Assembly: GCA_018302885.1 (NCBI GenBank)
Contig: JAGVZC010000006.1
Coordinates: 1-26,950 of the forward strand
Length of the DNA stretch: 26,950 nt
DNA from: Candidatus Woesearchaeota archaeon
GTDB lineage: Archaea > Nanobdellota > Nanobdellia > SCGC-AAA011-G17 > GW2011-AR20
Direction: 5' to 3'
Shown here: piece by piece, positions 21,889-26,950 of the stretch
Position numbering within the stretch: position 1 is the stretch's first letter
How the letters are laid out: every line of letters begins with the position of its first letter
The notes under the pieces: generated by a model
Databases searched by the model: none
Told to the model about the DNA's origin: nothing
Seen by the model: the letters and a program-made list of their open reading frames with translations, nothing else
Program-made: the position numbers and the translations under genes

Positions 21889-22947
21889 TTATTTTTTAGA
21901 TAGGTTTATTTTTTCAATAATTTTTTCTCTTAGGTTATATGTATTTGCCCATTTTGCATAAGCCTTCCATCCTTGATATATCTCAAATATTTTAGCTTTG
22001 GGGATTTTATCATCTTTATATTGCTGTATCTTTGATTCCATGTTTTTTATATTTCTCCTTCTTAACAATTTAAAATAGTAAAAATTCCTGAATCCTACAA
22101 ATTCTATTCCCCTTGACAAAGGAATTATCTTAGATTTTTCCGGATGAAGTTGTAATCTTAAATTATTATTTAAAAAATAGTTTATTTTATCCTTCCATTC
22201 CTCTAATTGCTCTTTAGAGAAATGTAATATAACAAAATCATCCACATACCTTATGTAATATTTTACCTTTAATTGATATTTTACAAAATAATCAAGCTCA
22301 TTAAGATAAATATTAGCAAAGAATTGGGAGGTGAGATTGCCAAGAGGCATCCCGATATTGGCAATTCCCCCAGTTGAAGTATTCTTTATTATTTTTTTAA
22401 TCAACCAGATGACTTTTTCATCCTTAATTTTTCTTTTTATTAAATTGATTAAGGTATCATGATTAACTTCATGAAAATAATGCCTGATGTCTGCTTTAAG
22501 GCAATATCCTTTTACAAAATTATTGTCATTGAATTTATTATTTATTATTTTGCCATTCATTGAGACTTTTCTTTTAAATTCATCGAACCTTTTTATTGCA
22601 AACAGATTTCCCTTGCCTTTCCTGTTTGCATATGAATCATAAATAAAAATCTTGTCAAATATTGGCTCTATTATATTTATCAAAGCATGATATATTACCC
22701 TGTCTCTAAAGTCAGATTTGGATATCTTTCTTGTTTTAGGATCTCTTAGGATGAATGTTTTAAGAGGTTTAGGCTGGTAAGAATGCAATAATAACTCTGT
22801 TCTTAATGATTTTAAGTTATTGTTCAGATTATTTTCAAATTCAATGACATAATCTTTCTTTGTTTTGTTTTTTCTTGCATTTTTATATGCTAATAATAGA
22901 TTATTATAGGAAACTATTTTTTGATATAAATTATTGTGAGATTTCAT
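21889..22947 (-). CDS. DGR reverse transcriptase
   Basis: The 352-residue RT starts with LYQKIVSYNNLLLAYKNARK, typical of DGR RTs. It contains the first catalytic aspartate in LKADIRHYF (D153), the DGR-characteristic GMPLGNLTSQ (199-208), the catalytic YVDD (234-237), and the thumb-proximal RGIEFVGFR (279-287). There is no maturase or endonuclease domain, which excludes a group II intron protein. The frame is open upstream through the template repeat to 23061, but those residues are template sequence and not RT. ATGs at 22974 (the last three bases of the template repeat, GGA-ATG) and 22947 are both possible; I choose 22947 from the family N-terminus, as no ribosome-binding tract decides it. 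It copies the TR RNA into mutagenized cDNA. Confidence 0.93.
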   Translation of the reverse strand: MKSHNNLYQKIVSYNNLLLAYKNARKNKTKKDYVIEFENNLNNNLKSLRTELLLHSYQPKPLKTFILRDPKTRKISKSDFRDRVIYHALINIIEPIFDKIFIYDSYANRKGKGNLFAIKRFDEFKRKVSMNGKIINNKFNDNNFVKGYCLKADIRHYFHEVNHDTLINLIKRKIKDEKVIWLIKKIIKNTSTGGIANIGMPLGNLTSQFFANIYLNELDYFVKYQLKVKYYIRYVDDFVILHFSKEQLEEWKDKINYFLNNNLRLQLHPEKSKIIPLSRGIEFVGFRNFYYFKLLRRRNIKNMESKIQQYKDDKIPKAKIFEIYQGWKAYAKWANTYNLREKIIEKINLSKK

Positions 22948-22971
22948 TTTAAATGTCTTAGGAGCTAAAGC

Positions 22972-23071
22972 CATTCCAAAAGCATAGCCATTATTGTTAT
23001 CATTCCAGTTGGTGCCGTTAACATTCAACCTGTTGCCATCAATGTTCCTGTTAGAGTTCAAACTGACAACC
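22972..23071 (-). repeat. DGR template repeat (TR)
   Basis: This 100-bp copy matches the 3' end of the target gene with 87 identities. Read on the minus strand it contains eleven AAC/AAT codons, the codon type that adenine mutagenesis diversifies without ever creating a stop. It lies between the target gene stop and the RT start, in the same orientation, as in most DGRs. Its 3' end (GGCTATGCTTTTGGAATG) corresponds to the homing-initiation segment; it differs there from the VR at two bases (GGAATG versus GGGGTG), resembling the IMH*/IMH difference that makes transfer one-way. Confidence 0.95.
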
Positions 23072-23171
23072 AGCTATGTAGCCAATTTACCAATTGCCAC
23101 CACAACTTCAACTTTCAGAGTATCTTACTAATTGTTATTGTTGAATTTCACCAAATAAATTGGCGTGTGGC

Positions 23172-23202
23172 CTTAGCTCAAGATTTTTCAAACTTTGCTA
23201 AG
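23172..23202 (-). ncRNA. Possible structured leader between target gene and TR
   Basis: The 167 bases between the target stop and the TR encode no protein that I can support. They contain a 6-bp inverted repeat (CTTAGC at 23172-23177, GCTAAG at 23197-23202) that could form a hairpin, and a short CCTCCTTTTAG tract on the minus strand. In known DGRs, RNA flanking the TR is required for cDNA synthesis, so this stretch is the likely structured part of the TR RNA. This is inference from position. Confidence 0.35.
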
Positions 23203-23238
23203 ACGATGTCTAAAAGGAGGAATAATTTAAAAGACTAT

Positions 23239-24000
23239 TTATTTTTTAATGCGAGTGCCTTCGGCACTCTTATTCAACACCCCAAAAGCATAGCCATTAA
23301 TGTAACCATTCCAGTCGTAGCCGTTAACATCCAACCTGCCGCCATCAATGTCCCTGTTAGAGTACAAACTGACAACCTTTAAAATAGGTTTTTTAACATC
23401 ATCAAAATCCCAAACATTCACTCCCCCCTTATAATGTTTATGAGAAGTTATCTCTCTTAGGTTATTGGCAACATTTTCTGATGTATGCTCCAATGCTCTT
23501 GCCAACCCTCCCTGAGCAAAAGTATCGCAATCCTGAACTCCTCTTTGAAATGATTCATAAGGTGCAAAAGCCATAATATCATCAATAAGATAAATTCCCT
23601 TAACTTTTTCTGCTTTGATTAAAAGACTTTTTAATTTTTCTTCATTTGTAATTTGAGTATTTGTGAAAACTCCTTCCTTAGTTCTTACAATATAACCTGC
23701 CTGAAGACATCTTAGGTCAAAAATATCTCTTTTAGCATCAAACTCTTCATTGCTACCAAAACCACAAGCAGCTACAGAAATTGATTCATGGGTTGAAGAT
23801 GGTCTGAAAGAAATTCTTTCTCCTGTTTTTGGATGAGAATAATCCCTGCTTATAAATTCTAAATTTCTTTCATAGATATCTCGACCAAAAGCAGGATAAC
23901 CAACTGTTAAATCATTATTTCCATGTGGAACTACAAGTAATTCCCTAACTGGAAATTGCGGACTTGCCTGCTTTATTATTCCATATGGTGCTTGATTCAT
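23239..24000 (-). CDS. DGR target protein with C-terminal variable region
   Basis: This 253-residue protein has no signal peptide and no membrane segment. The N-terminal 200 residues belong to no family that I recognise; distinctive segments are GYPAFGRDIYERNL (34-47), ISRDYSHPKTGERISFR, GVQDCDTFAQGGLARALEHT and GGVNVWDFDDV. The VR encodes residues 209-241, whose spacing of Trp, Asn and Gly (NGYDWNGYINGYAFG) is compatible with the C-type-lectin-like folds of other DGR targets. Relative to the template, residues 213, 217, 221, 224, 228, 229, 232, 233, 234 and 241 are changed. The last 12 codons hold the hairpin. The ATG is supported by TGAGGT 5 bases upstream and a TATA-like TTTATAAA near 24030-24038. 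It probably acts in the cytoplasm as a variable binding protein. Confidence 0.9.
   Translation of the reverse strand: MNQAPYGIIKQASPQFPVRELLVVPHGNNDLTVGYPAFGRDIYERNLEFISRDYSHPKTGERISFRPSSTHESISVAACGFGSNEEFDAKRDIFDLRCLQAGYIVRTKEGVFTNTQITNEEKLKSLLIKAEKVKGIYLIDDIMAFAPYESFQRGVQDCDTFAQGGLARALEHTSENVANNLREITSHKHYKGGVNVWDFDDVKKPILKVVSLYSNRDIDGGRLDVNGYDWNGYINGYAFGVLNKSAEGTRIKK
23253..23269 (-). other. Hairpin immediately downstream of the VR
   Basis: GAGTGCC-TTC-GGCACTC is a perfect 7-bp stem with a 3-base loop (GAA on the coding strand), 8 bases past the VR end and inside the last codons of the target gene. In the Bordetella phage DGR a similar GC-rich hairpin or cruciform with a GAAA loop just downstream of the VR is needed for efficient retargeting, and this is its probable equivalent. 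Confidence 0.85.
23278..23377 (-). repeat. DGR variable repeat (VR)
   Basis: This 100-bp segment forms the 3' part of the target gene and aligns without gaps to the TR. It has 13 mismatches, of which 12 lie at positions that are adenine in the template: five AAY codons with single changes to TAC, GAC or GAT, plus AAC to GGC, AAT to ATT, GAT to GGT, the first base of ACC, GGA to GGG and ATG to GTG. The exception is the second base of ACC (template C, variable A). Four AAY codons are unchanged. Confidence 0.95.
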
Positions 24001-24138
24001 TTTTACCTCAGAATTAATGTGAATTTGAAGTTTATAAACCTTTCTATTTTGTTACCACTATAAAGTTTTAATTATATTTATATATAAATTTATAAATTTG
24101 ATAGAACTTGTAGGTAAATTGTTAAGGAGTTGATAGAT

Positions 24139-25248
24139 ATGATAAAAATGTATGATAATTTTGGTCCAGAAAAGATAATAAAAATTTATAATCCTAAATT
24201 AGGCGTTAAAGCAGTCTTATGCATTGATAACACAGCCCTTGGTGTTTCTAAAGGCGGAATAAGAATGACAGAAACTGTCAATGAAGAGGAAGTTTCAAGA
24301 TTAGCCAGAGCAATGACATGGAAGAATGCATTGGCTGAATTGCCTTTTGGTGGAGCCAAATCAGGAATCACAATAGACAGCAAGAAAATTTCAAGAGAAG
24401 AAAAAGACGAAATTGTAAAATGGTTTTCTAAATCATTAAAGATAGTAATCCCAAGCCTGTATGTTGCAGGTCCTGATATGTACATGGCTGAAGGGGAGAT
24501 GGAAACATTTGCAAAAGCAAACGGGGATATAAAATCATGCACTGGAAAGCCAAAACATCTCGGGGGCATTCCTCATGAATTGGGAAGCACTGGATTTGGA
24601 GTTCATCATGCAACATTAACCGCACTGAAATTCATGGGAAAAGATGTTAAAAAAACAACGGTTGCGATTGAGGGTTTTGGGAATGTCGGAGTATTTGCTG
24701 CAAAATTCTTAAGTCAGGATGGTGCAAAAATAGTTGCCGTCTCTGATTCAAAAGGTATGATTTACAACAAAAAGGGAATAGAGTATAATAAATTGGAAAA
24801 AATAAAGAATGAAACCGGCAGTGTAATTAATTACAAGGATGCTCAAGTAAAAAAAGGACATGAAATTATAGAAGTTGACGCCGATGTACTAATTACTGCT
24901 GCAATTCCTGATCTAATCAAATCAGAAGATGTTGACAGGATAAAATTCAAGTTGATTGTTGAAGGAAGCAACATCCCAATGAGCAAAGAGACTGAAAGAT
25001 TACTTTACAAGAAAGGAGTTTTAGTAATCCCGGACATAATAGCAAATGCTGGCGGTGTCATAAGCAGCTATGTGGAATACATTGGTGGAACTGAAAAAGA
25101 AATGTTCAAATTGGTTGAAGAGAAGATTACAAAAAATGTAAAGCATATTCTTGACTTGAGCAAGAAAGAAAAAGTTGACACAAGAGATGCTGCAATGAAA
25201 ATAGCACAAAAAAGAGTCTTAGATAAATGTAAGACTTGCAGGATTTAA
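24139..25248 (+). CDS. Glu/Leu/Phe/Val dehydrogenase family protein
   Basis: The enzyme performs NAD(P)-dependent oxidative deamination of an amino acid or the reverse amination, most likely glutamate/2-oxoglutarate. The N-terminal catalytic domain has KGGIRM, MTWKNALAELPFGGAKSGI with the substrate lysine, and AGPDMYMAEGEM with the catalytic aspartate. The Rossmann domain carries VAIEGFGNVG. At 369 residues it is 40-60 residues shorter than typical hexameric GDH, mostly at the N-terminus, a length closer to leucine dehydrogenase, although the PFGGAK block looks GDH-like; substrate is therefore uncertain. The ATG at 24139 is chosen because AAGGAG lies 9 bases upstream; a TTG at 24130 would add three residues but abuts the same AAGGAG. 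Its stop overlaps the convergent EamA gene by four bases. Confidence 0.88.
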   Translation: MIKMYDNFGPEKIIKIYNPKLGVKAVLCIDNTALGVSKGGIRMTETVNEEEVSRLARAMTWKNALAELPFGGAKSGITIDSKKISREEKDEIVKWFSKSLKIVIPSLYVAGPDMYMAEGEMETFAKANGDIKSCTGKPKHLGGIPHELGSTGFGVHHATLTALKFMGKDVKKTTVAIEGFGNVGVFAAKFLSQDGAKIVAVSDSKGMIYNKKGIEYNKLEKIKNETGSVINYKDAQVKKGHEIIEVDADVLITAAIPDLIKSEDVDRIKFKLIVEGSNIPMSKETERLLYKKGVLVIPDIIANAGGVISSYVEYIGGTEKEMFKLVEEKITKNVKHILDLSKKEKVDTRDAAMKIAQKRVLDKCKTCRI

Positions 25249-26093
25249 GCCCTTAATTTTTTAATGTGCAATTTAAGGAATACAATTGATCCCACCAAAA
25301 CAAGACCGCCAATTATCGTTGTTAATGTAGGTATCTCTTTTATTACAAATATTCCAAAAATAATTGAAACTAATGGAAGCAAAATCATTGAATATAATCC
25401 AACCACATCTGCCTCCATTTTTTCCAGTACAAAGTTATAAAATAAATAAGCCAAACCAGTTCCCAAACCACCAAGCATCAATATGTAAAAGATATTTTTC
25501 ATCAACAATCCAAAACCAAAAATAAAAGGAAACGGAATCATAAATATTGCTGCAAAGAACATATACCATAATGTTGAAGTGTGATGCAATTTCTTGTCTT
25601 CATATCTCATATATGCAGTCAACAAGGCAAAGAATAATCCGGATACCAAAGCAGCTATATTCCCCACCAAGTCTCCTGTTGTCAATGGATTTATAATATA
25701 AATGCCAATCAATGCAATTACTAAAGTAACTATTTTTGTTGATGTTATCTTTTCTTTAAGCCAAAAATAAGCTATGAACATCAGGGAAAAAGGCTGAATT
25801 GCCTGAAGCAGGACAGTATTTGAAATAGTTGTTCTTGAAAGGGCAAAAACAAACAATGACGTAGTTATCGCAAACAACAAACCTATTATTGCATATGGTC
25901 TGATATTCTTTCTTTCTAATTTCAGGGATCTTTTATCAAATATTGGGGATAGTATAAGCAAGACAATAAATGCAGTCAGAAATCTGAAGAAATTTAATGT
26001 GAATGGATTTATTTCATTGTGAATTAATTTAACAGAAATTCCTATAAAACCCCAAAGAAATCCGGTAAGCAACAGATAAACAAACTTTTTCAT
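25245..26093 (-). CDS. EamA/DMT-family transporter
   Basis: The 282-residue membrane protein has about ten transmembrane helices in two EamA repeats. The first begins LLLTGFLWGFIGISVKL; the second follows residue 145 or so (GNIAALVSGLFFALLTAYM). The pattern fits the drug/metabolite transporter superfamily, which exports amino acids, nucleosides or other metabolites; the substrate cannot be told. The ATG at 26093 is preferred over the in-frame TTG at 26096 because a TATA-like TTTAAATAAAG lies about 26 bases upstream, consistent with a leaderless transcript. Confidence 0.88.
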   Translation of the reverse strand: MKKFVYLLLTGFLWGFIGISVKLIHNEINPFTLNFFRFLTAFIVLLILSPIFDKRSLKLERKNIRPYAIIGLLFAITTSLFVFALSRTTISNTVLLQAIQPFSLMFIAYFWLKEKITSTKIVTLVIALIGIYIINPLTTGDLVGNIAALVSGLFFALLTAYMRYEDKKLHHTSTLWYMFFAAIFMIPFPFIFGFGLLMKNIFYILMLGGLGTGLAYLFYNFVLEKMEADVVGLYSMILLPLVSIIFGIFVIKEIPTLTTIIGGLVLVGSIVFLKLHIKKLRA

Positions 26094-26170
26094 CAATCAA
26101 TATCTTACTTTGCTTTATTTAAAATTAACTTTTATAAACTCTTTTTTTCTTATATAATTGGGTTTTAATT

Positions 26171-26244
26171 GGGTCTGTAGTTTAACCTGGACAAAATATC
26201 CCGCTTCGGACGGGAAGCTCAGGGTTCAAATCCCTGCAGACCCG
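26171..26244 (+). tRNA. tRNA-Arg (anticodon TCG)
   Basis: A full cloverleaf can be folded. The acceptor stem is GGGTCTG/CAGACCC with discriminator G. The D arm is GTTT/AAAT with a GG-containing loop. The anticodon stem is TCCCG/CGGGA with loop CTTCGGA (anticodon TCG at 26206-26208). The T arm is CAGGG/CCCTG with loop TTCAAAT. The 3' CCA is not encoded and no intron is present. TATA-like elements lie at about 26131-26138 and 26151-26157. Confidence 0.95.
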
Positions 26245-26285
26245 CTAAAAGTAAAGTTTATATTCTTAAAATTCAAATCATAATA

Positions 26286-26837
26286 ATGCTTAATGACAGA
26301 ATAAAAATACTCCTGTATGGGGGAAATTTATGGTCTCTTGGTGCAGGAATGTTTGGTCCTTTATTTGCTGTTTTTGCAGAAAGGATTGGAGGAGACATCC
26401 TGGATATTTCATGGGCATGGGCAACTTATCTTATAGTAACAGGAATATTGATAATTTTAATAGGAAAAATTTCTGACAAAAGAAATAACAAGGAAAAATT
26501 AATGATGTGGGGCTATGCCCTAAATGCTGTTTTTACATTTGGTTATATTTTTGTTTCAAATCCATTTCAGCTGTTCATTGTCCAGATTGGATTAGGCATT
26601 GCAGCTGCTCTGGCCGTGCCAACATGGGAAGCACTATATTCAAAATATGAAGACAGAAAACTTGCGGGATATGAATGGGGTCTTGCCAGCGGAGAAGGCT
26701 ATATCATTACAGGAATTGCAATGGTAATCGGCGGTTTCATTGTAAATTATTTTTCATTCAAGGCTTTGTTCATAACAATGGGAATAGTGCAGATTATCGC
26801 AACAATTTATCAGGCAAAGATTCTTAAAAAGTTTTAA
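26286..26837 (+). CDS. Half-size MFS transporter
   Basis: The 183-residue protein has about six transmembrane segments, matching one half of a 12-helix Major Facilitator Superfamily protein. The segment GKISDKRNNKEKLMMWG resembles the loop 2-3 signature of MFS N-terminal halves. The start has a TATA-like TTTATATT about 25 bases upstream. The ORF closes with a normal stop and is followed at once by the proS promoter and gene, so there is no second half downstream. It may work as a homodimer, or be a decayed transporter. Confidence 0.7.
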   Translation: MLNDRIKILLYGGNLWSLGAGMFGPLFAVFAERIGGDILDISWAWATYLIVTGILIILIGKISDKRNNKEKLMMWGYALNAVFTFGYIFVSNPFQLFIVQIGLGIAAALAVPTWEALYSKYEDRKLAGYEWGLASGEGYIITGIAMVIGGFIVNYFSFKALFITMGIVQIIATIYQAKILKKF

Positions 26838-26861
26838 ATATATTCAAATAAAAATAATAAT

Positions 26862-26950
26862 ATGAAAGAGGGCACAAAAGGGCTGACTGTAAAGAAATCC
26901 GAGGATTTTTCTGAGTGGTATACACAAGTAATCCAGAAGGCTGAGCTGGC
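26862..26950 (+). CDS. proS: Prolyl-tRNA synthetase, N-terminal fragment (runs off window)
   Basis: The 29 codons in the window read as the start of an archaeal/eukaryotic-type ProRS: GLTVKKSEDFSEWYTQVIQK followed by AELA, where the EDFSEWY and KAEL blocks are conserved. The ATG lies about 24 bases after a TATA-like TTTTAAATATA that overlaps the end of the preceding gene, consistent with a leaderless mRNA. The rest of the gene is outside the window. Confidence 0.85.
   Translation, partial: MKEGTKGLTVKKSEDFSEWYTQVIQKAEL

Larger units (their letters stand above)
21889..24000 (-). mobile_element. Diversity-generating retroelement (complete cassette)
   Basis: In transcription order the cassette holds a target gene with a C-terminal variable repeat, a hairpin just after that repeat, a 100-bp template repeat, and a DGR-type reverse transcriptase. 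The template is copied by the RT with random changes at adenines, and the product replaces the variable repeat, so the target protein is diversified while the template stays constant. All components needed for recognition are visible except an avd accessory gene. No integrase, terminal repeats or phage genes flank it; it sits between asnS and a dehydrogenase gene. Confidence 0.95.

Noticed and set aside
21889..22947. Group II intron or retron origin of the RT
   Set aside because: There is no maturase or endonuclease domain and no intron RNA or msr/msd arrangement visible, and the TR/VR pair with adenine bias fits a DGR specifically.
22948..23061. N-terminal extension of the RT reading frame beginning at 23061
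   Set aside because: These 38 residues are mostly translated template repeat (mostly Asn), carrying the target's frame; DGR RTs start at the segment beginning at 22947.
23167..23382. Plus-strand ORF of 71 codons across the VR, with an AAGGAGG tract inside it
   Set aside because: It is antisense to the target gene and VR; its second half is the complement of the variable repeat, and the AAGGAGG tract has no start codon at a useful distance.
24060..24115. Very AT-rich stretch upstream of the dehydrogenase as an origin or attachment site
   Set aside because: It is readily explained by TATA elements of the two divergent genes; no iterated repeats or att-like duplications were seen.
1..26950. 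CRISPR arrays, rRNA genes and insertion sequences
   Set aside because: I saw no regularly spaced repeats, no rRNA-like sequence and no transposase or terminal inverted repeats in the window.

Overview
The window looks like chromosomal DNA of an AT-rich archaeon with a compact genome, probably of the DPANN type, although no marker here fixes the lineage. The evidence is archaeal: a eukaryotic-type primase small subunit, archaeal-type AspRS and AsnRS side by side, a TrmB-family regulator, a tRNA gene without an encoded CCA, and many genes with a TATA-like box about 24-26 bases upstream of the start codon, as expected for leaderless mRNAs. Genes are tightly packed, with ATGA overlaps and 1-3 base gaps.

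Layout. Positions 1-5.5 kb carry a small unknown gene, a TrmB regulator with a palindromic operator candidate, a methylthiotransferase lacking a TRAM domain, CTP synthase, and a thioredoxin / DUF1858 / compact primase operon. Positions 5.6-14.7 kb, all on the minus strand, form a deoxynucleotide block: a double-length ThyX, a thymidylate-kinase-like protein, a kinase-dCMP deaminase fusion and a two-domain dCTP deaminase, followed by nrdR, a B12-dependent ribonucleotide reductase (nrdJ) interrupted by an intein, and a corrinoid adenosyltransferase that would make the reductase's cofactor. A nucleoside deoxyribosyltransferase gene diverges from the thyX end. Two tandem 16-bp NrdR-box-like palindromes lie 32 bp apart in front of nrdR. 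Positions 15.5-21.9 kb carry tldD/tldE, aspS, a CaCA cation exchanger and asnS.

The most striking element is at 21.9-24.0 kb: a complete diversity-generating retroelement (DGR). It has a DGR-type reverse transcriptase (YVDD, GMPLGNLTSQ), a 100-bp template repeat (TR) next to the RT start, and a 253-residue target protein whose C-terminus holds the 100-bp variable repeat (VR). Of 13 TR/VR mismatches, 12 fall at template adenines. A perfect 7-bp hairpin follows the VR. No avd gene is visible.

The last part holds a Glu/Leu/Phe/Val-type dehydrogenase, an EamA transporter, tRNA-Arg(TCG), a half-size MFS protein, and the first 29 codons of a prolyl-tRNA synthetase that runs off the window.

Together, the deoxynucleotide block covers reduction, cofactor activation, deamination, methylation and phosphorylation toward dTTP, under a likely NrdR switch. 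The DGR is a self-contained protein-diversification cassette placed between housekeeping genes.
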